Positions 45,162 through 53,680 of a stretch of DNA of 64,000 nt are shown piece by piece. Each line of letters starts with the position of its first letter. The first letter of the stretch is position 1. The notes under the pieces are model-generated. The model had not been told where the DNA came from, did not search any database, and saw nothing but the letters and a program-made list of their open reading frames with translations. The stretch is from NCBI RefSeq assembly GCF_028595325.1, contig NZ_JAQQXR010000006.1:310001-374000 (forward strand). Direction: 5' to 3'. A program made the translations under genes and the position numbers. Source of the DNA: Janthinobacterium fluminis. GTDB taxonomy: Bacteria > Pseudomonadota > Gammaproteobacteria > Burkholderiales > Burkholderiaceae_D.

Positions 45162-46043
45162 ATGATTAGTAATAAAAACATATCTACCGTCTACTCCCGC
45201 CTGCGGTCGATCTGTGGCATGTTGAGCGTACTGCTCTGCTTCAGCGTCATGTCGCTGGCGCCGCTGGCAGTCGAGGCGAAGACCGGCCTGGGCGCCGACC
45301 GCCTGGAAAATTGCAACTGGAACCGCCCGGGCGTCAATCCCTTCATGGGCGACGTCGTCGCCGCCGTCGACCGCTACACCGAGATTCCCGCCGCCGTCCG
45401 CGAGCGCCTGAAACAACGCATGCGCGACCGCAATTTCGACGAATTCGTCACCATCAGCCGCGACGCCATCAGCGGCCGCCACGACTACGACGCGCGCATC
45501 AGCGACATGCACTTCGGCGAAGGCCGCGTCTGCAAACAAGTCTCGCGCGCGGGCTGGAACGCGCAAATGAAAGAGCGCGGCCTGGTGTATTGCGAGCAAG
45601 ATCATTGCATCCTGGTGCCTACCGTCTGCCGCAACGTCAGCCGCATCACCCGCAAACCGCAGGCGCCGGGTACGGCGGGAGCGGGCGCCGCCGGCGGCGC
45701 GCCCGCCAACTACGCCGCCGCGGCCCTGCCCGGCACCGTGCCGTCCACGCCCAGCACGCCGTATGAAGAATTGCGCCCCGGTTCGCTGCACGGCGACGTG
45801 CCCGCCATCGGCAGCAGCCCCGAAGCGCTGCTCTCGCCCGGCTTGACGCAAGGCCCCGGCTTCCTCGCCAGCGGTCTGGCCAGCAGCGCCGCAATTCTAT
45901 CCGGCAGCCCGGGCGGTTCGGGACGCGCCAAGTCCCAGGGCCTGGTGGTGCCGCTGACGCCCGTTCCCGAGCCGGAAACCTGGGGCATGCTGCTGGCCGG
46001 CATGGCCGTGCTGGCGGTGGCGGCGCGCCGCCGCCGCGCCTGA
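45162..46043 (+). CDS. MHFG-type PEP-CTERM protein
   Basis: A 293-aa exported protein. It has an N-terminal signal peptide (hydrophobic CGMLSVLLCFSVMSLAPLAV, about residues 18-37) and a C-terminal PEP-CTERM sorting signal: VPEPETWGMLLAGMAVLAVA, then an Arg-rich tail. The motif MHFGEGRVCKQVSRAGW and paired cysteines match what I recall as the MHFG PEP-CTERM family. The signal implies processing by an exosortase, encoded elsewhere. The function of the mature part is unknown. The start is uncertain (ATG 45162, or GTG 45150) as no ribosome site is clear. Confidence 0.85.
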   Translation: MISNKNISTVYSRLRSICGMLSVLLCFSVMSLAPLAVEAKTGLGADRLENCNWNRPGVNPFMGDVVAAVDRYTEIPAAVRERLKQRMRDRNFDEFVTISRDAISGRHDYDARISDMHFGEGRVCKQVSRAGWNAQMKERGLVYCEQDHCILVPTVCRNVSRITRKPQAPGTAGAGAAGGAPANYAAAALPGTVPSTPSTPYEELRPGSLHGDVPAIGSSPEALLSPGLTQGPGFLASGLASSAAILSGSPGGSGRAKSQGLVVPLTPVPEPETWGMLLAGMAVLAVAARRRRA

Positions 46044-46053
46044 ACGGCGGCCC

Positions 46054-48066
46054 TCAGCGGGGCGTATCGTTCAAGTGCGCCAGCGCCTGCGCCGAACTGG
46101 CGTACAGGGCCGGCTCCCTGTCTCTGCGCTGGAACGCCTGGCCGAAATAGGCGCGCATGAAGGTGCTGTGGGTGTAGCGGGTGACGCGGCTGTAGTAGCG
46201 CTCGCTCAAGCCGTTCACCATATCGATGTAATCGTCGAGCAAATCCGGCAGGATCGTGAAATTATCATAGTTGACGATGGCCGGCACCTTGCGCCCGAGC
46301 GGCGCCAGCCGCGCCGCGACCAGCTCGCGGATCGCCGTAATCGCGGCGGCATCGGCCACCGTGTAGCCCTCGAAGTTCACAAAGAATAATTGTTTCAACG
46401 GGTCGTAGACGAGCCGCTGCCCGAGCGGCAACGCCAGCAAATCCGCCCGCAAGCCCATTCCATCGTCGCGGAAAATGCGCGCATCCATCAGCTTCAACTC
46501 CTTGCTGATCTGCGGCGCGAAGTCCATCTGGCGCAAGATGTCGCGCTCCAGCTCGACGCCGGGGGCAATCTCGAACAACTCCAGCCCCTGCGGCGTCAGG
46601 CGGAACACGCAGCGCTCGGTGACAAACAGCGCCGGCTGGCCGCGCCCGCCCGCATGCGCGCCGCTATAGCTGCGGTGCTCGACCGCGTCGACGAACTTGC
46701 GGCAGGCGCCTTCCTGCAGAATCCGCAGATGGCCCGCATCGATCGCCAATTTTCCGCCATCGGCGCTGAAGGTGCCGACAAACACCACCTTTTTCGCGTT
46801 CTGGCTGATATTGATGAAGCCGCCGGCGCCGGCCAGGCGGCGGCCGAACTTGCTGACGTTGACATTGCCGTGGCGGTCGGCCTGGGCCAGGCCGAGTATC
46901 GCCACGTCGAGCCCGCCGCCGTCGTAGAAATCGAATTGCGCCGGTTGGTCGATGATCGCGTCGGCATTGGTGGCGGCGCCGAAATTCAAGCCGCCGGCCG
47001 GCATGCCGCCGATCACGCCCGGTTCCGCCGTCAAGGTCAGCAAATCGAGCAGCTTCTCCTCGGCCGCGACGGCGGCGACGCCCTCCGGCATGCCGATGCC
47101 CAGGTTCACCACGCTGTTGGCCGGCACCTCCATCAGCGCGCGGCGGGCAATCACCTTGCGCGCGCACAGGGCCATCGGCGCCACGCTCGACAGCGGCACG
47201 CGCAGCTCGCCGGCAAAGGCGGCGCTGTACGGCTCGGCGAACGTCTGCATATGGTATTCGGGCTTTTCCGCCACCACCACGCAATCGACCAGGATGCCGG
47301 GGATCTTCACCTGGCGCGGATTCAGGCTGCCGCGCTCGGCGATGCGCTCGACCTGGACGATGACGATGCCGCCGGAATTGTGCGCCGCCATCGCGATGGC
47401 CAGCGCCTCCAGCGTCAGCGCCTCGCGCTCCATCGTCACATTGCCGTTCGCATCGGCCGTCGTGCCGCGGATGATGCCGACGTGGATGGGCAGGCTCTTG
47501 TAGAACAGGCATTCCTTGCCGCCCAGCAGGCTCAACTCGACCAGCTCCTCGCTGGTGCGCGCATTGATCTTGCCGCCGCCGAAACGCGGATCGACGAAGG
47601 TGCCCAGGCCAACCTCGGACAACAGGCCGGGCTTGCCGCCGGCGATCTCGCGGAACAAATGGCTGATCACGCCCTGCGGCAGATTGTAGGCCTCGATCTG
47701 GTTGTCCATCGCCAGGCGCTGCAGCTTCGGCACCAGGCCCCAGTGGCCGCCGATGACGCGCCGCAGCATGCCGGCGTGCGCCAGATGGTTCAGGCCGCGC
47801 TCCTTGCCGTCGCCCTGGCCGGCCGCGTACACCAGCGTCAAGTCGCGCGGGTGGGCCAGGCCGTCGGGCGCCTCGCCGCCCGGCTGCAGGAAACGCTGCT
47901 CCAGCGCCACCGCGATATTCTCGGCGAAGCCGATGCCGACGAAGCCGCCGGTGGCGACCGTGTCGCCGTCATGGATCAGGCGCACGGCGTCGGCGGCGCT
48001 GACGATCTTGTCGCGCTGGGCGCCGTGCAGGCCGGCCACGGCCGGGTCGATGTTGCGAGATGCCAT
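46054..48066 (-). CDS. Class I CoA-transferase (YdiF/propionate CoA-transferase-like) with C-terminal extension
   Basis: A 670-aa enzyme of the acetate/3-ketoacid CoA-transferase family, with the alpha- and beta-type domains fused. The alpha half has [20 protein letters not shown] and the oxyanion-type [20 protein letters not shown]. The beta half has [20 protein letters not shown] and the catalytic Glu in [15 protein letters not shown]. The standard enzyme ends near residue 530; here about 130 more residues follow (including AYFGQAF near the end), whose role I cannot name. It converges with the PEP-CTERM gene. Confidence 0.85.
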   Translation of the reverse strand: MASRNIDPAVAGLHGAQRDKIVSAADAVRLIHDGDTVATGGFVGIGFAENIAVALEQRFLQPGGEAPDGLAHPRDLTLVYAAGQGDGKERGLNHLAHAGMLRRVIGGHWGLVPKLQRLAMDNQIEAYNLPQGVISHLFREIAGGKPGLLSEVGLGTFVDPRFGGGKINARTSEELVELSLLGGKECLFYKSLPIHVGIIRGTTADANGNVTMEREALTLEALAIAMAAHNSGGIVIVQVERIAERGSLNPRQVKIPGILVDCVVVAEKPEYHMQTFAEPYSAAFAGELRVPLSSVAPMALCARKVIARRALMEVPANSVVNLGIGMPEGVAAVAAEEKLLDLLTLTAEPGVIGGMPAGGLNFGAATNADAIIDQPAQFDFYDGGGLDVAILGLAQADRHGNVNVSKFGRRLAGAGGFINISQNAKKVVFVGTFSADGGKLAIDAGHLRILQEGACRKFVDAVEHRSYSGAHAGGRGQPALFVTERCVFRLTPQGLELFEIAPGVELERDILRQMDFAPQISKELKLMDARIFRDDGMGLRADLLALPLGQRLVYDPLKQLFFVNFEGYTVADAAAITAIRELVAARLAPLGRKVPAIVNYDNFTILPDLLDDYIDMVNGLSERYYSRVTRYTHSTFMRAYFGQAFQRRDREPALYASSAQALAHLNDTPR

Positions 48067-48111
48067 GTTTGCTCCGATTAAAAAACCGCATCAAACTTCC
48101 GCACAGCGCAG

Positions 48112-49479
48112 TTAGGGCGCCGGCGCCTCATCCACTTCCAGCTCCGGCCCCAACAAGATCTGCGCCGCCTCGCCCGGCAAGGCTTCCACCGACTTCAGCT
48201 TACGCGCCATCTGGCGGCTGCGCACTTCCGCGTTCTCGATATTTTTGGCGGCCCGCTCCAGCGCCAGTTTGGTCTGCGTCAGGACATCGCCGAATTTGCC
48301 AAACTCCGTCTTCACCGCGCCCAGCACCTGCCACACCTCGGACGAGCGGCGCTCCAGCGCCAGCGTGCGGAAGCCCATCTGCAGGCTGTTCAGCAAGGCC
48401 GACAAGGTCGACGGTCCGGCGATGCTGACCCGGTGCACGCGCTGCAACTCGTCGGCCAGGCCGGGCCGCCGCATCACCTCGGCGTACAAGCCCTCCGTCG
48501 GCAGGAACATAATGGCGAAATCGGTGGTGTGCGGCGGCGCCACATACTTCTCGGCGATGGTCTTGGCCTCGCCGCGCACGGCCCGCTCCAGCTCGCGCCC
48601 GGCCTGCGCCACGCCGTCCGCATCGGCCCGCTCGGCGGCCTCGACCAGCCGCTCGTACTGTTCCTTGGGGAACTTGGCGTCGATCGGCATCCACACCGGC
48701 GCGCCCCCCTCTACCGCGCCGGGCAACTTCAGCGCGAATTCCACGCGCGCGCCCGTGCCGGGCAGGGTTTCCACATTCTTCGCATACTGGTCCGCAGTGA
48801 GCACTTGCTCCAGCAGCATCTCCAACTGCACCTCGCCCCAGGTGCCGCGCGTCTTGACGTTGGTGAGCACCCGCTTCAGGTCGCCCACGCCGATGGCCAG
48901 TTGCTGCATCTCGCCCAAGCCCTGGTGCACCCGCTCAAGCCGCTCCGACACCTGGCGGAAGGACTCGCTCAGGCGCGCCTCCAGCGTCGCGTGCAGCTTC
49001 TCGTCGACGGTCTTGCGCATTTCCTCCAGGCGCGCGCCATTATCGGCCTGCAAATCGCGTATCTTCGACTCCAGCGTCGCCCGCACCTCCAGCAGGCGCT
49101 GGGCGTTCGACTGCGTCAGATTCAGCAGCGCCTGGTTCATCGCCTCGCCGAAGCGGGCCAGGCTGGCCGACTGCTCCTCGCGCCCGGCGTGCGCCTGCGC
49201 CAGCGTCTGCGCGCGCAGGCCGTCGAGCTGCTGCACGGTGGCGCCGTGGAACTGCGCCAGCGCCGCGCTCAACTCCTGCCGCGTGGCCTGGGCCGAAGCC
49301 TGCAACTGCATGCGCACCTCGCGCTCGACGCGGTCGATGCGCTCCAGGCTGTGCTGCTGCAACTGCTGCAACAGCGCCGCGTCGTCGCCGCCGCTGCCGC
49401 GGCGCCACAGCAAGGCCGCCTGCAAGGCAATGACGATGGCGACGCCGGCCAGCAGCGCGAGGAATTCGAAATGGCTCAT
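48112..49479 (-). CDS. rmuC: RmuC family DNA recombination protein
   Basis: A 455-aa protein. It has an N-terminal transmembrane helix (FLALLAGVAIVIALQAALLW, about 5-24), a long coiled coil (about 35-190), and the RmuC nuclease-like domain (LTNVKTRGTWGEVQLEMLLE then YVAPPHTTDFAIMFLPTEGL). The family limits rearrangement at inverted repeats in E. coli. It follows the truncated haemoglobin gene on the same strand with a 22-base gap. Confidence 0.92.
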   Translation of the reverse strand: MSHFEFLALLAGVAIVIALQAALLWRRGSGGDDAALLQQLQQHSLERIDRVEREVRMQLQASAQATRQELSAALAQFHGATVQQLDGLRAQTLAQAHAGREEQSASLARFGEAMNQALLNLTQSNAQRLLEVRATLESKIRDLQADNGARLEEMRKTVDEKLHATLEARLSESFRQVSERLERVHQGLGEMQQLAIGVGDLKRVLTNVKTRGTWGEVQLEMLLEQVLTADQYAKNVETLPGTGARVEFALKLPGAVEGGAPVWMPIDAKFPKEQYERLVEAAERADADGVAQAGRELERAVRGEAKTIAEKYVAPPHTTDFAIMFLPTEGLYAEVMRRPGLADELQRVHRVSIAGPSTLSALLNSLQMGFRTLALERRSSEVWQVLGAVKTEFGKFGDVLTQTKLALERAAKNIENAEVRSRQMARKLKSVEALPGEAAQILLGPELEVDEAPAP

Positions 49480-49501
49480 GGATAATGAAAGAGAGAGAAC
49501 A

Positions 49502-49891
49502 TCAACCTGGCGTATTGCGCATCCAGTCGCCGGTCTGGAAAAACGACTCCATCAGGCGCAGGCGCAGCGCCGCGTCGATGCCGACATCTTCCATCGCCCA
49601 GGCCATCGCGCGCAACCACTGGTCGCGCTCGCTGATGCCGATGGCGAACGGCAAATGGCGGGCGCGCAGGCGCGGATGGCCGAAGCGCTCGACAAACAAG
49701 TCCGGGCCGCCCATCCAGCCCGACAAAAACCAGAACAGCTTGTCGCGCGAACCGTCCGTGTCGGGCGGATGCATGGCGCGGATGCCGGCGAATTCCGGCT
49801 CCAGCTCCATCAAGTCATAAAAGCGCTCCACCATCGCACGCAGGGTGGACTCGCCGCCTATTGTTTCATATAAAGAAGTTGCTTCAGTCAT
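49502..49891 (-). CDS. Group II truncated haemoglobin (trHb2)
   Basis: A 129-aa globin. The helix B Tyr is in VERFYDLMELEPEFAG, the proximal His in FGHPRLRARHLPFAIG, and Trp near WLRAMAWAMEDV, which is the group II pattern. Such proteins bind O2 and NO in oxidative or nitrosative stress. I used ATG 49891; ATGs at 49900 and 49903 are also possible. It lies 79 bases after the autoinducer synthase gene on the same strand, so it may share its transcript. Confidence 0.88.
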   Translation of the reverse strand: MTEATSLYETIGGESTLRAMVERFYDLMELEPEFAGIRAMHPPDTDGSRDKLFWFLSGWMGGPDLFVERFGHPRLRARHLPFAIGISERDQWLRAMAWAMEDVGIDAALRLRLMESFFQTGDWMRNTPG

Positions 49892-49910
49892 AGACGCCAT
49901 CATAGCGCAA

Positions 49911-49960
49911 GCCCCGGGAAAGGCGGCCGCGGGCTCGCGGTTTTTTGCCGTCCCCGGGGC
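49911..49960 (+). terminator. Nested hairpin between synthase and haemoglobin genes
   Basis: A small stem CCGCG / CGCGG (49927-49940) is followed by T6 (49941-49946) on the plus strand, and an outer 8-bp stem GCCCCGGG / CCCGGGGC encloses it. As read it would terminate plus-strand transcription, where no gene ends, so its role for the minus-strand operon is unclear. Confidence 0.35.
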
Positions 49961-49970
49961 GGTGGCCAAT

Positions 49971-51218
49971 TTAGACCAGGGCGAGGCGTCCCTGGCGGCG
50001 CGTCGAGCTCCAACTGCCGAGGTCGACCTCATCGCGGATCGCCGCGCATCCCGCCAGCACCTGCCCGATCTGCTCCCCGCTCAGGCCGGCGTTCAGCGTC
50101 AGCCTGACCAGCGAGCGGTTTTTCGGCGTGGCAGGCGCGCAAAACACGGCGCCGAAAATCTTGTGCCGCTCCAGCGCCTGGCGCAGCACCAGGGTCTTCG
50201 GTTCCGGCCCCGCTTCCAGCGCGATGATCTGCTCGCTGCCGTCGTCGACGCCGTAGCCGAGCGCGCGCAAGCCGTCGCGGACTTGGCGCGCGTGCTGGTG
50301 CAGGCGGGCGCGCCGGTCGTCGGCCGCGCCGATGAAGTCGAGCGCGGCGTCGAACCAGGCCAGCTCGTGCGCCAGCAGGCAGGAGCTGAAGATGGCCGGA
50401 CGCGATGCCGACAAAAAATAGCCTTTGAACTTGCTGGAACAGGTGATCAGGCCGGCCCGCCCGGCGAAAGCCTTGGCCAGCGACGCCGTGCGGAAGTGCA
50501 CGCGCTCGGCCAGGCCCTGCTCGACCACCAGGCCGGCGCCGCGCGGCCCGTGCGTGCCCAGCGAATGCGACTCGTCGACGATCAGGATGCTGCCGCTGCG
50601 CTCGGCGATCTGCACCACCTCGTGCAGCGGCGCGACGCTGCCGTTGGTGCTGTAGAGCGCGTCGACGACGATGACGCCGCGGCCGTGCTTGTCGATCTGG
50701 CGCTGCAGATGCTCGCTGTCATTGTGCAGGAAGGACACCGGCAGCGCCTGCGCCGACAACACCCCCTCCCACAGCGAGGCGTGGGCCTGCATGTCGAGAT
50801 AGACGGGGATGCCCGGTTCGCACAGGCTTTGCAGCAAGCCCACATTGGCCGCCCAGCCCGATTGCGCCAGCACGCAATCCTGCGCATCCATGAAGCGCGC
50901 CAGCTTGCCCTCCAGCCGGTGCTGGGCGCTGCCCTCCTGCAGGAAGACGGAGGACATCAGCGCGCCGCCCTCGCCATGCCGCAGCGCGGCGACCTGGGCC
51001 GCGATCAGCGCCGGTTCGGCGGCGATGTTCAGATAATCGTTACCGGCGAGGAAAATTGCGTCCGGCGGCATCGCTTGCCAGGCGTGCAGATGCTGCCCCC
51101 CCAGTAATTTCTCGATCCGCGTCACATAGTGCTCGTCCATGCGCCGGTTGACGAAATCCGGCATGTCCTGTTCGGCGCGGCATGGCAGGTGGCGGGGGGT
51201 GCGATTGGCGGTGGTCAT
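49971..51218 (-). CDS. jqsA: CqsA/LqsA/JqsA-type autoinducer synthase (PLP-dependent)
   Basis: A 415-aa class II aminotransferase-fold enzyme of the alpha-oxoamine synthase family. The PLP lysine is Lys249 in FRTASLAKAFAGRAG and the cofactor Asp/His are in LIVDESHSLGTHGPRGAG. TASLAKAF is a feature I recall for CqsA-type synthases, which join an acyl-CoA to an amino-acid donor to give alpha-hydroxyketone signals. The adjacent divergent kinase and regulator genes support quorum sensing rather than biotin or haem synthesis. The ATG at 51218 has GGAG 5 bases upstream. The chemical signal is not predictable here. Confidence 0.87.
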   Translation of the reverse strand: MTTANRTPRHLPCRAEQDMPDFVNRRMDEHYVTRIEKLLGGQHLHAWQAMPPDAIFLAGNDYLNIAAEPALIAAQVAALRHGEGGALMSSVFLQEGSAQHRLEGKLARFMDAQDCVLAQSGWAANVGLLQSLCEPGIPVYLDMQAHASLWEGVLSAQALPVSFLHNDSEHLQRQIDKHGRGVIVVDALYSTNGSVAPLHEVVQIAERSGSILIVDESHSLGTHGPRGAGLVVEQGLAERVHFRTASLAKAFAGRAGLITCSSKFKGYFLSASRPAIFSSCLLAHELAWFDAALDFIGAADDRRARLHQHARQVRDGLRALGYGVDDGSEQIIALEAGPEPKTLVLRQALERHKIFGAVFCAPATPKNRSLVRLTLNAGLSGEQIGQVLAGCAAIRDEVDLGSWSSTRRQGRLALV

Positions 51219-51370
51219 AGTTTCTCCATTGAAAGTTTGAGGGGTATTACGTGACCACCATGACGGCGCCATAAAGCCGGAGGTTGATCCAGATCAACTA
51301 TCAAGAAGATAACGACACCGGAATCGGGGAAGCAGCGGATGATGCTGTATTGATCGGAAACAATCGACTT
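51219..51370. promoter_or_regulatory. Divergent control region of the quorum-sensing locus
   Basis: This 152-base gap separates the synthase (minus) and kinase (plus) start codons. It contains the FNR/Anr-type box at 51284-51297. I could not place a convincing -10/-35 pair for either gene at the standard class II distance (box centre at -41.5), so transcription starts need mapping. TAATAC (minus strand, 51249-51244) is one possible -10. Confidence 0.55.
51284..51297. promoter_or_regulatory. Perfect FNR/Anr-type binding site
   Basis: TTGATCCAGATCAA matches the FNR/Anr consensus TTGAT-N4-ATCAA at all ten defined positions, and flanking G and C extend the symmetry. Its centre is 72 bases from the synthase ATG and 80 from the kinase ATG. 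The family senses low oxygen through a 4Fe-4S cluster. Confidence 0.75.
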
Positions 51371-52657
51371 ATGACGCGACATCAACAGTGCTCGGGATGG
51401 CGGTGGGGCATCACCCGCGCGCTGCAGCGTTACCATCGCAGCACTGACCATCCCCAGGCGCGCCTGCACCGCATCCGCGCGCTGGGCCTCATCGGCGCCC
51501 TCGGCATGCCGCTGTATTTCGTGCTATGGAATTATTGTTTCCCGCAGATGTATGAGTCGGTCGCCCTGCGCCTGCTCGGCGCGCTGCTGTTCCTGCCGGC
51601 CCTGTGCGTCCAGTATTTCAACCGCAAATGGTTCGGCATCTACCTGATGGTCGGCTTGAGCTATGAGTTGCCGTTCTTCTTCACCTTCATGTTCCTGATG
51701 AACCATGCGTCGGTGATCTGGAGCCACTCCCTGCTGGTCGCGCTGATCGTGCTGTTCCATTTCGACACGACCCTGGCGGCGCGCGCCTACGCCATCGGCA
51801 CCGCGCTCGCCTGCGCCGCGTTCGCCCTGTGCGGCGACGCCGCCTTCCTGCTCGACGAACAGGTGTTGCAGGAATTGCCCGTGCACTGGTTCACCATCGC
51901 CGTGCTGTCGGCGGTGAAGGTCGGGCGCAGCGTGCTGGAGCGGGAAAAACTGGCCGGCCTCGGTGCCGGGCTGGGCAGCGTGGCCCATGAACTGCGCACG
52001 CCGCTCACCAGCGTCGACGCCAACGTGCGGGGCTTGAACCGCATGCTGCAACAGAGCAGCAGCGCCAACGCCGCCGACCAGGCCCGCGCCCGCGACGCGC
52101 TCACGCGCATCCAGTTTGAAGTGCGCCACATGAACCACATGATCGACCTGTTCCTGCTCAGCGCCAGCGCCGTCAGCCGCAATCTGCGTCCCAACGAAAC
52201 CGTCTCCATGGCCTGCGTCGTCGACGCCGTGATGAAGCGCTATCCCTTCGTCGGCCAGATGCAGCAGCAGGCGGTGGCGGTCGAGGTGCGCAGCAACTTC
52301 AGCTTCGCCGGCCAGAGCGAGCTATGCGTGGTGATCCTGCTCAACCTGCTGCGCAACGCCCTCAAGGCCATCCAGCGCGCCGGCAAGGGCCGCATCCGCA
52401 TCGTCGTCGACGGCGCGCGTCAGACGCCGCGCCTGCTCTTCATCGACACCGGCTGCGGCATTTCGCCGCGCCACATACCGCTGATCTTCCAGCGCTTTTA
52501 CTCGTATCCGGCGCACAACGGCAGCGGCATCGGCCTGGCGCTGTGCAAGCAAATCATGGAGGCATGGGACGCGCGCATCCGCTGCATTTCGCGCGAGAGC
52601 GCCTACGCCATCTTCGTCCTGGAATTTCCGCGGCCGGCGCCGCCCCCACATCATTAA
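51371..52657 (+). CDS. jqsS: LqsS/CqsS-like membrane sensor histidine kinase
   Basis: A 428-aa kinase with about six hydrophobic helices (about residues 38-185) and no periplasmic sensor domain. His206 lies in GSVAHELRTPLTSVDA. The ATPase motifs are LLNLLRNALKAI (N box, Asn329), LLFIDTGCGISPRH (G1) and GSGIGLALCKQIMEAW (G2). No receiver domain is attached. Membrane topology and position beside the synthase and regulator point to detection of the synthase product. The ATG at 51371 was chosen; the open frame extends upstream to a TTG inside the FNR box. The regulator follows after 8 bases. Confidence 0.85.
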   Translation: MTRHQQCSGWRWGITRALQRYHRSTDHPQARLHRIRALGLIGALGMPLYFVLWNYCFPQMYESVALRLLGALLFLPALCVQYFNRKWFGIYLMVGLSYELPFFFTFMFLMNHASVIWSHSLLVALIVLFHFDTTLAARAYAIGTALACAAFALCGDAAFLLDEQVLQELPVHWFTIAVLSAVKVGRSVLEREKLAGLGAGLGSVAHELRTPLTSVDANVRGLNRMLQQSSSANAADQARARDALTRIQFEVRHMNHMIDLFLLSASAVSRNLRPNETVSMACVVDAVMKRYPFVGQMQQQAVAVEVRSNFSFAGQSELCVVILLNLLRNALKAIQRAGKGRIRIVVDGARQTPRLLFIDTGCGISPRHIPLIFQRFYSYPAHNGSGIGLALCKQIMEAWDARIRCISRESAYAIFVLEFPRPAPPPHH

Positions 52658-52665
52658 GGCCCAGT

Positions 52666-53667
52666 ATGCAACTGCCCGTCTACAAACACCCCAGCCTGAC
52701 CGTACTGATCGACGACAGCGACAGCTTCCTGCGCAGCCTGTCCTTCCAACTCGACCCCCTGCTGGCCCGGAAAACCTTCCACGACACCAACAGCGCCATG
52801 CGCTGGCTGCAACAACACGAGCGCCGCGGCGGCCCGCCCCTGGAAGCCAACTATGACGCGCCGAACCTGCCGCCGGAGCACTGCAACGTCGCCGTCGACA
52901 TCGAGCGCATCTACCGCATCAGCGGCCAGCCGCAGCGCTTCGCCACGCCGTCGGTGCTGGTGGTCGACTATTCCATGCCGCAAATGAACGGTATCGAGTT
53001 GTGCGAGGCGCTGCGCCACCTGCCCTGCAAGAAGATCCTGTTCACCGGCGCGGCCGATGAAAAGATCGCCGTCGGCGCCTTCAACCGCGGCTTGATCGAC
53101 CGCTATATCAAGAAGAGCGACGACGACGCCCTCGACACGCTGGAGCTGGAAATCCACGCGCTGCAAACGGAATTCTTCGCCGAACAGTCGGAAACGCTGC
53201 GCGAGCTGCTGGTGCCGCACCACTATCCCTTCCTCAGCGACCCGGCGCTGACGGCCGTCGTGCAGGAGCTGATCCGCAGCAACGGCTTCGTCGAGCACTA
53301 TCTGTTCCCCAATCCCAGCGGCATCCTGTTCCTCGACAGGGAGGGCAAGGCCACGCTGATGATCATCGAAACGGAAAAAAGCTTGCGCGCGCAATATGAA
53401 ATCGCCCGCGACAGCGACGCCCCGCCCTCGCTGCTGGCGGCGCTGCTGGAGCAGCGCGTGATCCCCTTTTTCTCCGACGCCGACGGCGACGGCATGTACT
53501 CCAGCGCCATCGGCGAGAACTGGTACCGCTACTGCAGCGCGCCGCAGCTGTGCCAGGGCGGCGAAACCTATTTCTGGGCCCTGTTCCCCCTGCCGGCGCA
53601 CTATTTCGACGCCCCCGTCCTGTCCTACGCGGAGTATCTGCGCACCCACCAGGTCCAGCGCGACTGA
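52666..53667 (+). CDS. jqsR: LqsR/JqsR-like response regulator with interrupted receiver
   Basis: A 333-aa regulator. The receiver's acidic pair is Asp16-Asp17 (VLIDDSDSFLRSL), the phosphoacceptor is Asp101 in VLVVDYSMPQMNGIEL, Thr127 lies in LFTGAADE, and the conserved Lys is at 149/150 (YIKKSD). In ordinary receivers about 40 residues separate these; here about 84 do, so an insert of about 45 residues sits in the domain. The C-terminal half (about 155-333) shows no DNA-binding motif I know, as in LqsR. It is cotranscribed with the kinase. Confidence 0.83.
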   Translation: MQLPVYKHPSLTVLIDDSDSFLRSLSFQLDPLLARKTFHDTNSAMRWLQQHERRGGPPLEANYDAPNLPPEHCNVAVDIERIYRISGQPQRFATPSVLVVDYSMPQMNGIELCEALRHLPCKKILFTGAADEKIAVGAFNRGLIDRYIKKSDDDALDTLELEIHALQTEFFAEQSETLRELLVPHHYPFLSDPALTAVVQELIRSNGFVEHYLFPNPSGILFLDREGKATLMIIETEKSLRAQYEIARDSDAPPSLLAALLEQRVIPFFSDADGDGMYSSAIGENWYRYCSAPQLCQGGETYFWALFPLPAHYFDAPVLSYAEYLRTHQVQRD

Positions 53668-53680
53668 GGGTGCGCCGGCC

